Notes: generated by a model from the letters alone, not told the origin. A DNA stretch of 64,000 nt from CALNYS01 sp942490855 (GCA_942490855.1 CALNYS010000005.1:496001-560000), one strand, 5' to 3'; shown: positions 8,636 to 17,452, counted from the stretch's first letter. Numbers and translations are program-made.

Positions 8636-9706
8636 TCACGAGGCGGCCTTCTGATCGAGGCGGTAGACGTAGGCGAGCAGCTCCGCGACGGCCTCGAAGT
8701 GCTCCATCGGGATCTGCTCGCCGGGTTCGACGGTGTAGTAGAGCGCCCGCGCCAGCGGCGGGCGTTCGATGATCGGAACGCCCGCGCCCTTGGCGACCAT
8801 GCGGATGCGCAGCGCGAGGTGGTCGGCGCCCTTCGCGACGACCCGCGGCGCGCTCATCTTGTCGGCGTCGTACTTGAGCGCGACCGAGAAGTGCGTCGGG
8901 TTCGTCACCACGACGTCCGCCTGAGGAACGGCGTTGTTGATCTGCTGGCGCAGGAGCTCCTGCATCATGCGGTAGCGCCGGTTCTTGACGAGCGGGTCGC
9001 CCTCGGCGCTCTTGCGCTCTTCCTTGACCTCGTGCTTGCTCATCCGCAGCTCCTGGCTGTGCTGCCAGCGCTGGAAGACCATGTCGGCGATGCCGATCAG
9101 CAGCAGCACCAGCAGCACCCAGATGGCGCCCTCGAGGACGATCTTCCCGGCGGCGATCACCGCCCCGATCGCCGACAGCGCCGGGAGCGCCGCGATGCGC
9201 TCGGTGCTCAGCGAGAGGTGCAACATCGCGATGCCAAGCACGAGCGTCACCTTGCCGATGTCGATCAACGACTTGATCGCGTTGCGCTTGCTGAACGTCT
9301 TCTTGAGACCCTTGGCGGGGCTCAGGTTCGAGAGCTTGGGCTGGATCGGCTTGGCGGTCAGGCGCCAGCCGACCTGGAGGAACTGGGACGCCGCGGCGAC
9401 GAGGAAGACGAACACGAGCGCCGGGAGCGCGGCGCCGATCATCCGCTCGAACGAGAAGCCGCCCAGTCGGAGCGCCGAGGGGATCGACACGGCGTCTGTC
9501 GGCCCGACGGGCTCGAGCGCGGCGCGCATGGCGCCGGCCATCTGCTCGGCGACGTCGCCCCCGAAAAACACGAGAAAAATAGCCATCAGGATCATGAGAA
9601 CAGCGGCGGAGAGATCCGCGCTGCGCGCGACCTGCCCCTTCTCTCGCGCGTCGTAGCGCCGCTTCGCTGTTGGGTCTTCTGTCTTCTCGCCGAGGTCTTC
9701 AGCCAC
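8636..9706 (-). CDS. flhB: Flagellar export switch protein FlhB
   Basis: 356 residues from a GTG that overlaps the fliR end by 8 bp. The N-terminal EKTEDPTAKRRYDAREKGQV and four membrane segments are typical. The autocleavage site NPTH is present at residues 269-272 (TNPTHFSVALKY), so the specificity switch from hook to filament export should work in the usual way. The long helix before it (SKHEVKEERKSAEGDPLVK) connects membrane and cytosolic domains. The partner in this switch, fliK, lies 9 kb upstream in the same cluster. Confidence 0.97.
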   Translation of the reverse strand: MAEDLGEKTEDPTAKRRYDAREKGQVARSADLSAAVLMILMAIFLVFFGGDVAEQMAGAMRAALEPVGPTDAVSIPSALRLGGFSFERMIGAALPALVFVFLVAAASQFLQVGWRLTAKPIQPKLSNLSPAKGLKKTFSKRNAIKSLIDIGKVTLVLGIAMLHLSLSTERIAALPALSAIGAVIAAGKIVLEGAIWVLLVLLLIGIADMVFQRWQHSQELRMSKHEVKEERKSAEGDPLVKNRRYRMMQELLRQQINNAVPQADVVVTNPTHFSVALKYDADKMSAPRVVAKGADHLALRIRMVAKGAGVPIIERPPLARALYYTVEPGEQIPMEHFEAVAELLAYVYRLDQKAAS

Positions 9707-10532
9707 CGCTCACCCCCCCTCGCAGCGACGCCGCCCACTCGGAGATATCCCCCAGCGAGCGCTCGACCAGCCCGTCGAGCGCGCCGTCGATGTACACGAG
9801 CGAACCGACCAGCATCCCCATGCCAACGAGGATCTTCACCGGGAACCCGAACGAGAGGATGTTCAGCTGCGGCACGGTCTTCATGATCATGCCCGTCGCG
9901 AGCGTCTCGACGAAGATGATGCAGACAACCGGGGCGGCGATGCGCACCGCGACGTCGTACGCCGCGACCATGAGGCCGATGAAGAGCTCAAGAGGCGCCT
10001 CGGCGAACGTGAACCCGCCGAGCGGGACGAGCGTGAACGTATGCACGACCGCGCCGAGCATCAGCTCGAGCCCGCCGAGCGCGAGGAAGATCGTCAAGAG
10101 GATGAACGTGAGGGCCTGGGCGATCAGGTCGGAGTTTGCGTTGGTCGTCGGGTCAAAGACGCTCGCGATGCCCAGCGCCATCTGCTGGCTGATGAACTGC
10201 CCGCCCGCCTGCACCGCGAGCACAGGGAGCGTCGCGAGCGCCCCGATGCTGAGCCCGATCAGCAGCTCAGTCGCCATCAAGGGGAGCAGCGCCACCATGT
10301 CGGGCTCGACCGGGAGCTGCGGGCCGATCGGGAGCGTCGGGTACACGACGAGCGTCAGCGCGAGCGCCAGGAGAATGCGCACCCGGCGCGGCACGCTCTC
10401 GCCCCCGAGGATCGGCGCGAGCAGGAACAGCCCGCCGAGGCGGGAAAAGACGATCAGCACGGGGAGGACGTGCGGGGCGAAGGCTTCGTAGAGCTCGGGC
10501 GTCACGTGGGGAGCCGCACTAGAGAGGTTCAA
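9699..10532 (-). CDS. fliR: Flagellar export gate protein FliR
   Basis: 277 residues if begun at TTG 10532 (14-bp overlap with fliQ); a GTG at 10505 would shorten it by nine residues, and neither has a visible Shine-Dalgarno. The family pattern is clear: VFSRLGGLFLLAPILGGESVPRRVRILLALALTL near the N-terminus and NILSFGFPVKILVGM near the C-terminus, with about six membrane segments. FliR joins FliP and FliQ to form the core of the export gate in the MS ring. Order fliP-fliQ-fliR-flhB-flhA is the common one. Confidence 0.95.
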   Translation of the reverse strand: MNLSSAAPHVTPELYEAFAPHVLPVLIVFSRLGGLFLLAPILGGESVPRRVRILLALALTLVVYPTLPIGPQLPVEPDMVALLPLMATELLIGLSIGALATLPVLAVQAGGQFISQQMALGIASVFDPTTNANSDLIAQALTFILLTIFLALGGLELMLGAVVHTFTLVPLGGFTFAEAPLELFIGLMVAAYDVAVRIAAPVVCIIFVETLATGMIMKTVPQLNILSFGFPVKILVGMGMLVGSLVYIDGALDGLVERSLGDISEWAASLRGGVSGG

Positions 10533-10779
10533 ACGAGAACATCACGGCGCAGTACTCGCCGAGACGCGTCGCGATCCATGACAGGAGCAGGATGGTCACG
10601 AGGATCATCCCGATGATCTTGGGGACGAACGAGAGTGTCTGTTCCTGGATCGAGGTGATGGACTGGAAGATGCTGATGACAAGACCGATCACCACGCCCG
10701 ACCCGAGGATCGGGACGGCGATCTTCAGCGCGAGGATCAGCGCGTGGCGGACGTGGTCGAGCATGACGTCGTCGATCAT
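10519..10779 (-). CDS. fliQ: Flagellar export gate protein FliQ
   Basis: 86 residues from the ATG of MIDDVMLDHVRHALILAL; an upstream in-frame extension into the fliP stop region is rejected because it adds arginine-rich residues absent from the family. Two membrane hairpins are seen (ALILALKIAVPILGSGVVIG and IIGMILVTILLLSWIATRLG), with the conserved SIFQSITSIQEQTLSFVPK between them. Length fits the usual 86-90. It lies 10 bp after fliP and overlaps fliR. Confidence 0.95.
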   Translation of the reverse strand: MIDDVMLDHVRHALILALKIAVPILGSGVVIGLVISIFQSITSIQEQTLSFVPKIIGMILVTILLLSWIATRLGEYCAVMFSFEPL

Positions 10780-10789
10780 GGGGCGCCCC

Positions 10790-11659
10790 CTACCCGCCCA
10801 TCGCCGTCGCCGACAGACGCACGAGGTGTTCGGACTGCGCAAAGCTCTGGAGCAGCCCGCCCACCACGAGCTGCCACCCGTCGACGAGCACGAACAGCAG
10901 GATTTTGAACGGCAAGCTGATGAGCACCGGCGGCAGCATCATCATGCTCATCGAGATCAGCAGGCTCGCGATGACGATGTCGATCACGAGGAACGGCAGG
11001 TAGATGCGGAAGCCCATCACGAAGGCCGTTTTGAGCTCCGAGAGCATGAAGGACGACGCGAGCGTGAGCGTGTCCACATCCGCGCGCGTCAGCTTCTCGG
11101 GCTCGCTCGTGTCCACGCCCTTGTAGTTCAGGATCATGTACAGGCTCGACCAGTTCCCGGTGACCTCGATCTGGTCGAACATGAAGTCGCGGATGGGCTG
11201 CTTGGCCTTGTCCCACATCTCGACCTGGCTCTGGATCTCGCCGTTCTGGTACGGCGTGATCGCCTCGTCGTAGACGCGCTCGATCGTCGGCGTCATCACC
11301 ATGAACGTCATGAACAGCGCGAGAGAGAAGATCACCTGCCCCGGCGGGAGGTTCTGCGTGCCCATCGCCTGCTTGAGCAGGCCCAGCACGATGATGATGC
11401 GCACGAACGAGGTGCACATGATGATGATCGCCGGCGCCAGCGAGAGCACCGTGAGCAGCACCATGACGTTGAGCGCGCCCGAGAGCCCGCCCTCGTAGCC
11501 GGGGAGCGCTTCGGCCGCGTCTTCGAGCATCGAGGCCGGGTTGAGCGTCTCGATGCCCGTCGCGATCCCCGTGTTGATCGGGGGGCCGGCCGCGTCCTGC
11601 GCCAGCGCGGGCGCCGCGAGGCAGACAACGAGCATCACGAACGCGGCGAGGGCCCTCAC
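10790..11659 (-). CDS. fliP: Flagellar export gate protein FliP
   Basis: 289 residues from a GTG overlapping the fliO stop (GTGA). An N-terminal signal peptide (ALAAFVMLVVCLAAPALA) is followed by a short periplasmic segment and the FliP domain: SLAPAIIIMCTSFVRIIIV, LGLLKQAMGTQNLPPGQV, the periplasmic EITPYQNGEI-like stretch (DEAITPYQNGEIQSQ), and the C-terminal FRIYLPFLVIDIVIASLL with MMMLPPVLISLPFKILLFVL. FliP pentamers form the outer part of the export channel. Slightly longer than the usual 245-260 because of the N-terminal extension (residues 20-60). Confidence 0.96.
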   Translation of the reverse strand: MRALAAFVMLVVCLAAPALAQDAAGPPINTGIATGIETLNPASMLEDAAEALPGYEGGLSGALNVMVLLTVLSLAPAIIIMCTSFVRIIIVLGLLKQAMGTQNLPPGQVIFSLALFMTFMVMTPTIERVYDEAITPYQNGEIQSQVEMWDKAKQPIRDFMFDQIEVTGNWSSLYMILNYKGVDTSEPEKLTRADVDTLTLASSFMLSELKTAFVMGFRIYLPFLVIDIVIASLLISMSMMMLPPVLISLPFKILLFVLVDGWQLVVGGLLQSFAQSEHLVRLSATAMGG

Positions 11660-12480
11660 GAGACACCGTCCCGCAGGCGCACCAGGCGCTGCTGGAGTGC
11701 GGAGAAAGAGTCGGCGCTCCCGGGCGTCGCGGCGATCGCGTGGTCGTCGTTCGCCAGCGCCGCCTCGTAGTCGCGCAGCGCCATCGCGCGGCGCGGGGAG
11801 ACGGGCGAATCGCCCTCGTCGGACATCGCCGGGTCGGATTCAAACCGCCGGAGCATCGAGGAGAACCGCTTGGCGAGGGACGAGCCCTCGTCGTCGGCGG
11901 TCTTGCGCACGATGCTCGCGACGTCGGAGGGGTCGGTCATCTCGCAGAGGGTCGAGAACCCGGCGCCCGACTGGGACAGGAGGAGCACGCGGTTGTCGAG
12001 CTGGAGCAGGACCAGCGTCGCGCCCTTGCCCACGGGGTATCGCCCGAGCACGCTCAGCACGCCCGAGGGCGCCCGCCCGCCGGGACCGAGGGCGGACGAC
12101 AGCCCGCGCCCGCGCTTGGCGGCCGACTGCACGAGCCCGCGCATCGCGAAGATCAGCGAGAGCACCAGCGTCAGCGCCCCGCCGGTGCGCACGGCCGGGC
12201 TCTGCAGCAGCCCGGTGTTCCCCGGTTCGGCGGCCTCGGCGGGCGCAGCCTCTTCACGGGGCGCGCCCTGACCGAGCGGGAGGGACTCGACGACGGGCGT
12301 CGGACGCTCGGCTTCGGCTTCACGCTCCGTTTGCAGCGCGGGCTCGCTCGCGGCGGGGAGTTCGATCGGGACGGTGGCGACGAGCGGGGACGAGGAGTTG
12401 GCGACGGGCGCGTGCACCCCTGACGCCGAGGCGAGAGCCGGCGCTACGAAACACAGGATGACCGTAAAAATGCGCACCAT
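11656..12480 (-). CDS. fliO: FliO-like flagellar biosynthesis protein
   Basis: 274 residues. A signal peptide (MVRIFTVILCFVAPALASA) leads into a Glu/Ala/Pro-rich periplasmic stretch, one membrane segment at about residues 100-118 (GALTLVLSLIFAMRGLVQSA), and the FliO-type domain VLGRYPVGKGATLVLLQLDNRVLLL. The C-terminal 80 residues are charged and not typical of enterobacterial FliO (about 100-120 residues). FliO helps FliP assemble. The assignment rests on the domain pattern and on the position between fliN and fliP. Confidence 0.85.
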   Translation of the reverse strand: MVRIFTVILCFVAPALASASGVHAPVANSSSPLVATVPIELPAASEPALQTEREAEAERPTPVVESLPLGQGAPREEAAPAEAAEPGNTGLLQSPAVRTGGALTLVLSLIFAMRGLVQSAAKRGRGLSSALGPGGRAPSGVLSVLGRYPVGKGATLVLLQLDNRVLLLSQSGAGFSTLCEMTDPSDVASIVRKTADDEGSSLAKRFSSMLRRFESDPAMSDEGDSPVSPRRAMALRDYEAALANDDHAIAATPGSADSFSALQQRLVRLRDGVS

Positions 12481-12541
12481 TTCGCCGTCCTGGCGTACCT
12501 CTCACGCCGCTCCGCGGCGCGCTGCCCGTGTTTCCCCGGCC

Positions 12542-13105
12542 TCAGCCGGCCGCTGCCTCCGCGTGCGTCTCCACAATCTCGTTGACGCGCACGCAGAAGT
12601 TGTCGTTCAGGATCAGCACCTCGCCGCGAGCGACGTGGCGCTGGTTCACATAGATGTCTACCGGGTCGCCGGCGAGCTTGTCGAGCTCGACCACGGCGCC
12701 CTCCGCGAGCTTGAGCACGTCCTCGACGAACATGCGGGTGCGCCCGAGCTCGATCGTGACGTCGAGGTTGACGTCCGAGAGCATGTCGATGCCCTCGGGG
12801 GCGTCGGCCAGCTTGCCGGGGTCGAACGAGGGCATGGAGACCGGGCTCGCGCCGGCGTCTCCTGCGCCGGCGCTCACTGTCGTCTCGGGCGCAGCAGCCC
12901 CGTCGTCGGACGCGGGAGTCGGCGCGCCGTCGGCGGCCTCCTCGTCGTCGAGACCGCTCACGGCTTCCTGCGCTGCCTTGAGCGCGGCCGCGGCGAGATC
13001 TTCGGCCTCGTCGGATTTCGGGGCCTGCGCGTCGTCGGGGGTTGGCGCCTCGGCGGCCGCGTCCTCGGGCTGCTCGGGCGTCTCGTTGGGTTCGGTGTCG
13101 GCCAT
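12542..13105 (-). CDS. fliN: Flagellar motor switch protein FliN
   Basis: 187 residues from the ATG of MADTEPNETPEQPED, with GGAG 7 nt upstream; a longer upstream frame is rejected. The first 95 residues are acidic and low in complexity (E, D, A, P). The C-terminal SpoA domain covers residues 105-183: DVNLDVTIELGRTRMFVEDVL, LDKLAGDPVDIYVNQRHVARGEV and ILNDNFCVRVNEIV. FliN forms the base of the C ring with FliM. In many genomes fliM precedes fliN directly; here fliL does, and fliM is 26 kb away. Confidence 0.95.
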   Translation of the reverse strand: MADTEPNETPEQPEDAAAEAPTPDDAQAPKSDEAEDLAAAALKAAQEAVSGLDDEEAADGAPTPASDDGAAAPETTVSAGAGDAGASPVSMPSFDPGKLADAPEGIDMLSDVNLDVTIELGRTRMFVEDVLKLAEGAVVELDKLAGDPVDIYVNQRHVARGEVLILNDNFCVRVNEIVETHAEAAAG

Positions 13106-13152
13106 GCCTTGCTCCGCTCGGCGTGAGCAAGAATGATCGGTCCGGGGGCGCA

Positions 13153-13177
13153 AGGACCGATAGTTTTTACCGGTCCT
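13153..13177. repeat. Inverted repeat in the fliL-fliN gap
   Basis: AGGACCG at 13153-13159 and its exact complement CGGTCCT at 13171-13177 are separated by 11 nt. On the transcribed strand they form a 7-bp hairpin without a T run, so it is more likely an operator or leader structure than a terminator. A third GGACCG lies just downstream at 13136-13141 on the minus strand. Confidence 0.5.
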
Positions 13178-13201
13178 CGGCAAGACTTGCGCGTCCCGGG
13201 C

Positions 13202-13738
13202 TTAGAAGTCGGCCGGGACCCCGGTGCACTTGGGGATCAGCACCCGCTCGACCCTCGACTCGCCCGTGGCGTCGTACTCGAAGACGTCCCGGAGGTACTC
13301 CTCGATCTGACGGTTGAGGGTGTCGAGGTTGGGCTCGGTCAGGTGCTTGTGGTGGCTGGTGCGCACGATCTGGGCGACGCCGGTCTTGATCTCGGCGGAG
13401 CGTTCCTCGAGAACGCGCTGGGCGTAGGCGAGGTTCTTCTGGCGGACCTGCATCTGGATCTCGGTCTGCCACAGCCACACGCGCCCGCTCTGGTGGTTCG
13501 GGAAGCGGTCGTCAACGATGAGCAGCTCACGGATCTGCTCGAGCTCGTCGGAGGGATCGTCGGCGAGGCCCTCGGCCTTGACCTCCGGGGGGCCGGCCAT
13601 CTTGCCCAGGACGACGAAGACCGCGACGGCCTCGACGGACATGAGCGCGAGGACGATGACGATCATTTTGATCGGCAGGCCCTTCTTCTTCGCGCCGCCC
13701 TCGCTGGGGACAACGGATTCGGTTTCGTTCTCAGCCAT
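13202..13738 (-). CDS. fliL: Flagellar basal body-associated protein FliL
   Basis: 178 residues, normal for FliL. A lysine-containing N-terminus precedes one membrane segment at about 23-46 (IKMIVIVLALMSVEAVAVFVVL). The periplasmic domain follows, with the C-terminal pattern TLNRQIEEYLRDVFEYD and VERVLIPKCTGV. FliL surrounds the stator units and supports torque. It follows motB by 21 bp and precedes fliN. Confidence 0.9.
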   Translation of the reverse strand: MAENETESVVPSEGGAKKKGLPIKMIVIVLALMSVEAVAVFVVLGKMAGPPEVKAEGLADDPSDELEQIRELLIVDDRFPNHQSGRVWLWQTEIQMQVRQKNLAYAQRVLEERSAEIKTGVAQIVRTSHHKHLTEPNLDTLNRQIEEYLRDVFEYDATGESRVERVLIPKCTGVPADF

Positions 13739-13759
13739 GGCTCGGCTCCTGCGCGGGTC

Positions 13760-14521
13760 TCACCCTCCTCGGGCGAGATCCTCAGACGCGAAATTCGGAT
13801 CGGGGTGGAAGTCATCGACCATCGCCTCGGTCATGATGATCTCGACCCGGCGGTTGGTGGCTTGATCGGCGGCGCTGGTGACACGGGGCACGAGCGGCTC
13901 GGTGTCCCCGCGGGACTCAACGATGAGCACGAAGGGATCGAGCTCCCCCTCGTGGATCAGGAAGTCGTGCACCGCTTTGGCGCGGTGGTACGCGAGGTCC
14001 ACCAGGTCGGCGTGCTTGCTCGACGGGGAGAGGACCTTCGAGGCGGCGTGCCCGCGGATGGCGATCTTGTTCTTGCGCCCGCGCAGGAGCTTGGCGACCT
14101 TGCGCAGCTCCTCCTTGGCGCCGTCGAGGAGCACCGCGGACTCGGGCTCGAAGCTCAGCCCGCCGCCGATGGTGAACTTGAGCCCCTCGTGGACCCGCTT
14201 GACCTTGGTGTGCTTGCCCTTGGTGGACTCGACGGGCGACTCGCTCAGTCGCGCCGTCGTGGACTTCTGCATCGCGATCTCTTCGAGCATCTCGATCATC
14301 GATCGGAGCGGCGGGTCGTCCGAGGGCAGGACGCCGACGCCGCCCGAGTAACCGAAGGCTTCCTTCACCGCGGTGACGACGCGCTGGTACTCGTGCGGGC
14401 GCTTCATCTCGCTGAACGAGACGAGAAGGATGAAGAACGTCAAGAGGAGCGACATCATGTCGCCGAACGTGACGACCCACTCGGGGATCCCGCCTCCTTC
14501 TTCCTTCTTCTTCTTCGCCAT
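13760..14521 (-). CDS. motB: Flagellar stator protein MotB
   Basis: 253 residues. The N-terminal lysine patch (AKKKKEEGGG) is followed by the single membrane helix EWVVTFGDMMSLLLTFFILL, where Asp21 (FGDMMS) is the ion-carrying residue of the family. Residues 115-245 form the OmpA peptidoglycan-binding domain, with IAIRGHAASKVL, YHRAKAVHDFLIHEG and NRRVEIIMTE. It lies 6 bp after motA. The coupling ion cannot be told from the sequence with confidence. Confidence 0.95.
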   Translation of the reverse strand: MAKKKKEEGGGIPEWVVTFGDMMSLLLTFFILLVSFSEMKRPHEYQRVVTAVKEAFGYSGGVGVLPSDDPPLRSMIEMLEEIAMQKSTTARLSESPVESTKGKHTKVKRVHEGLKFTIGGGLSFEPESAVLLDGAKEELRKVAKLLRGRKNKIAIRGHAASKVLSPSSKHADLVDLAYHRAKAVHDFLIHEGELDPFVLIVESRGDTEPLVPRVTSAADQATNRRVEIIMTEAMVDDFHPDPNFASEDLARGG

Positions 14522-14527
14522 GACAGA

Positions 14528-15310
14528 TCAGGCCGCGGCCGCGGCGGCCTCCTCGGCGGTGACGCGCAGCTTGGGCGGGAGGAAGGTGAGCAGCTTCTGC
14601 TCGACGACGCGCGGGTTGTCGCCCGCCTGGATGCTCATCACGCCGCGGATGACCACGGACTTGACCAGCACCTCCTGGTCGCTCTTGAGCGCGAGCTTGT
14701 CGGCGAGGGGGAGGAAGATGACGTTGGCGATGATGGCGCCGTAGAGCGTCGTGAGCAGGGCGGTCGCCATGCCGGCGCCGATGCTCGAGGGGTCTTCCAT
14801 GTTCGCGAGCATCGCGACGAGGCCGATGAGCGTGCCGATCATGCCGAAAGCCGGTGCGAAGCGCCCGGCGGCGTCGAGGATCTTCTTGCTGACCGAGTGG
14901 CGGTCCATGAGATTCTCGAGGTCGGCGTCCATGATCTGCTCGATGAGCTCGGGGTCCGTGCCGTCGACGGCCATCTGGATGCCCTGAACGATGAAGGGGT
15001 CGTTGACGTCCTCCATGTGGTTCTCGAGGCTCAGGATCCCGTCGCGCCGGGCGATCTCGGCGAAGCCGACGAGCTGCGCGATGAGCTCGTTGACGTCGGG
15101 GAACTTGTTGTCGAGCGTCTTGAGCATCACGGGGACGAGGCCCACGATGTTCTTGAGCGGGAACGCGGTGAAGACCGCCGCGATCGTGCCGATGCCCACC
15201 ACCACGATGGACACGGGGTCGATGAACATCGCCGGCGAGCCGCCGAGGAGCACCGCGCCCAGCACAACGAGGACGCCAAGCACCAGCCCGATAATCGTTG
15301 CAAGATCCAC
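14528..15310 (-). CDS. motA: Flagellar stator protein MotA
   Basis: 260 residues from a GTG. Four membrane segments are visible: LATIIGLVLGVLVVLGAVLL, PVSIVVVGIGTIAAVFTAFP, then RFAPAFGMIGTLIGLVAMLAN and ATALLTTLYGAIIANVIFLP. The cytoplasmic loop and the conserved prolines are in place. MotA and MotB form the torque-generating stator. A 130-bp leader separates it from flbD and contains a stem-loop next to the ribosome-binding site. Confidence 0.95.
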   Translation of the reverse strand: MDLATIIGLVLGVLVVLGAVLLGGSPAMFIDPVSIVVVGIGTIAAVFTAFPLKNIVGLVPVMLKTLDNKFPDVNELIAQLVGFAEIARRDGILSLENHMEDVNDPFIVQGIQMAVDGTDPELIEQIMDADLENLMDRHSVSKKILDAAGRFAPAFGMIGTLIGLVAMLANMEDPSSIGAGMATALLTTLYGAIIANVIFLPLADKLALKSDQEVLVKSVVIRGVMSIQAGDNPRVVEQKLLTFLPPKLRVTAEEAAAAAA

Positions 15311-15318
15311 GCGATCGT

Positions 15319-15361
15319 CTCCGATGCTTCAGGGAGGAAAGCCTCCGAGGGTGTGCATCGG
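15319..15361 (-). promoter_or_regulatory. motA leader stem-loop overlapping the Shine-Dalgarno
   Basis: On the minus strand CCGATGC (15361-15355) pairs with GCATCGG (15327-15321), with an inner perfect GGAGG-CTTT-CCTCC hairpin (15346-15333). The motA Shine-Dalgarno GGAG occupies 15322-15319, so its first two G residues are in the outer stem. This could modulate motA translation; it is inference from base pairing. Confidence 0.4.
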
Positions 15362-15440
15362 TGATCGGACGGGGCGACTCAAGCGAGAACGCGGTCTGGA
15401 CGGGTCGCGCGGGTCCGGTTCTGCGGAACGGTGGGCGCGG

Positions 15441-15638
15441 TCAGGTCGGCGGGAGGAGGGTCCGGAGGCTGCGCCCGTACTCGACGGCGCGCTCCACGAC
15501 CTCGCGCATCGTCTCCTGGACGAGGATGTGGTCGCCCCCCACCAGCGTGATGGTGGTGTCCGGGGTCTCCTCGACCGAGCGGATGCGCTCGGCGTTGAGG
15601 ACGAAGCGCTGCCCGCCCAGCTTCGTGAGGGTGATCAT
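15441..15638 (-). CDS. flbD: FlbD family flagellar protein
   Basis: 65 residues. The start MITLTKLGGQRFVLNAERI and the central VEETPDTTITLVGGDHILVQET match the small FlbD family found between flgE and motA in many flagellar clusters. The family is about 60-75 residues long. Its precise role is unsettled; the name is shared with, but unrelated to, the Caulobacter regulator FlbD. It lies 20 bp after flgE. Confidence 0.9.
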   Translation of the reverse strand: MITLTKLGGQRFVLNAERIRSVEETPDTTITLVGGDHILVQETMREVVERAVEYGRSLRTLLPPT

Positions 15639-15658
15639 CGCCTCAGCCCCCTACCGGT

Positions 15659-17437
15659 TTACCGGATCAGCTGCGTGAGCTGCTGGAGCAGCTGGTCGCT
15701 GGTGGTGATGACCCGCGACGCGGCGGAGTAGCCGGTCGTGGTGAGGATCATGTTGGTGAACTCGTTGGCGAGATCGACGTTGGAACCCTCGAGCGCCCGC
15801 TCGATGATCGAGCCGGTGCCGAACTGCCCGGCCTCGGTGATGATGGGCGTGCCCGAGTTGGAGCCGACGGTGTAGAGGCTCTCGCCGAGCTCGACGAGGC
15901 CGCCTTGGTTGGTGAAGTTCGCGACGGCGACCTGCCCGATCGTGCGCGTGAGCCCGTTGGTGAACGCGCCGGTGATGACGCCGTCGCGCCCGACGGAGAA
16001 GTTGTCGAGCACGCCGAAGGGGATGCCGTCCTGCTCGTTGGAGGCAAGGAGCGACTCCGCGTCGTCCTGCGCGTCCATGAGCGCGGTGAGCGACCCGCGG
16101 TTGGAGTCGAACACGAGGTCGAACTGGAGCGGGTCGATCGAGCCGACGTCGTCGCGCTGGAGGGCCACCGTCACGGGCCCGGGGGTGATGAGCTGCCCGT
16201 TGGAGTCGAACTGGATCGTCCCGGCGCCCAGCACGAAGTCTGGGGGGAGGATCGTGGACGTGGTGTCGGAGTTCTCGGGGCTCTCGACGATGTAACGCCA
16301 GCTCGTCGGCCCGTCGGTGACGGCCGAGACGAGCGTCATGGTGAGCGTGACGTCGATCGGGTTGCCCAGCGAGTCGAAGACCGTAAAGAGCGTCGAGGCG
16401 CTCTCGCCGTCGGCGGTCTGGGTCTGCGTGAGCATGTTGAAGTCGGAGCTGACCGATGCGGCCGTCGAGTCGAGGACGCTGACGGTGACGTTGTCGAACA
16501 TCAGCTGGTTGTCTTCGCCGAGGTTGCCGTAGATGTTCATCGTCCCGGTGGCGGCGTCGTACATCGCGCCCATGGCGGCGGGCGGGGCGAGGGGGTTGAC
16601 CTCGGTCTCGTCGATGCCCAGCGCGTTGTTGAGGAACGTGACGAAGTCGTCGATCGTGGTCGTCGCGTCGATGACGAGCGTGGAGTCCGCGAGCGTGCGC
16701 CCGCCCTTCATCGCCCCGCTGAGGGTGTACGTGTAGGGCACGTTGCCGCCCGAGGGGAAGAGCGCGGTGCCGGGCGCGGCGCTCGGGTCCTCGAGGTTGT
16801 CGATCAGCGTGGCGCCGCCGGCGAGGAAGCCGCCGCCGACGTCGTTGAAGATGTCGTTGAAGGAGAACACGTCGCCCTGTGTGGCGATGTTGTTGACGTC
16901 GGCGAGCAGGTTGCCCTGGAAGTAGACGTTGCTGGTAGCGCGGGTGATCGAGAGCGCGCCGAGCGGGATCGTCAGATCGGTCAGCTGCCCCTCGACGAGG
17001 TTGAAGTTGGGATCGACGGCGTAGCCCTGCACGCGGTCGCCGGCGAGGTTGGTGAGCTGGCGCTCGGAGTTGAGCTGGAACTCGCCCGCCCGCGTGTAGA
17101 GCTGGCGCCCGCCGCGGTCAACGATGAAGTACCCGTCGCCGTCGATCGCGAAGTCGGTGGGTCGCCCGGTGGGGTTGATCGGCCCGGTGTTGAGATCGCG
17201 CTGGGTGCCCGCGACGCGCACGCCGAGACCGACCTGGTACGGGTTCGTGCCGCCGTTGCTCCCGGTGGGCCCGGACCCGAGGCTGAAGTTGCGCAGCAGC
17301 GTCGAGGCGAAGTTGATCCGCGTCGACTTGTACGCCGTCGTGCTCGAGTTGGAGATGTTGTTACCGATCACCTCGAGGCGACGCGTGTTGGCGTTGAGCC
17401 CCGAGAGGCCGGTCAGTAGCGCGGACGTGGAACCCAT
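15659..17437 (-). CDS. flgE: Flagellar hook protein FlgE
   Basis: 592 residues. The N-terminal rod-hook motif is SALLTGLSGLNANTRRLEVI followed by GNNISNSSTTAYKS; the C-terminal motif is EGSNVDLANEFTNMILTTTG followed by YSAASRVITTSDQLLQQL. Both ends form the D0 coiled coil of axial proteins. The middle contains the FlgE domains, including QTADGESASTLFTVFDSLGNP, which is typical of FlgE D2. It polymerises into the hook under the FlgD cap. It lies after flgD and the TIGR02530-like gene in the usual order. Confidence 0.96.
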   Translation of the reverse strand: MGSTSALLTGLSGLNANTRRLEVIGNNISNSSTTAYKSTRINFASTLLRNFSLGSGPTGSNGGTNPYQVGLGVRVAGTQRDLNTGPINPTGRPTDFAIDGDGYFIVDRGGRQLYTRAGEFQLNSERQLTNLAGDRVQGYAVDPNFNLVEGQLTDLTIPLGALSITRATSNVYFQGNLLADVNNIATQGDVFSFNDIFNDVGGGFLAGGATLIDNLEDPSAAPGTALFPSGGNVPYTYTLSGAMKGGRTLADSTLVIDATTTIDDFVTFLNNALGIDETEVNPLAPPAAMGAMYDAATGTMNIYGNLGEDNQLMFDNVTVSVLDSTAASVSSDFNMLTQTQTADGESASTLFTVFDSLGNPIDVTLTMTLVSAVTDGPTSWRYIVESPENSDTTSTILPPDFVLGAGTIQFDSNGQLITPGPVTVALQRDDVGSIDPLQFDLVFDSNRGSLTALMDAQDDAESLLASNEQDGIPFGVLDNFSVGRDGVITGAFTNGLTRTIGQVAVANFTNQGGLVELGESLYTVGSNSGTPIITEAGQFGTGSIIERALEGSNVDLANEFTNMILTTTGYSAASRVITTSDQLLQQLTQLIR

Positions 17438-17452
17438 GGGTCACTCTCCTGG

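Noticed and set aside
6567..8654. 695-codon plus-strand open frame opposite flhA
   Set aside because: Highly charged shadow frame; flhA is unmistakable on the other strand.
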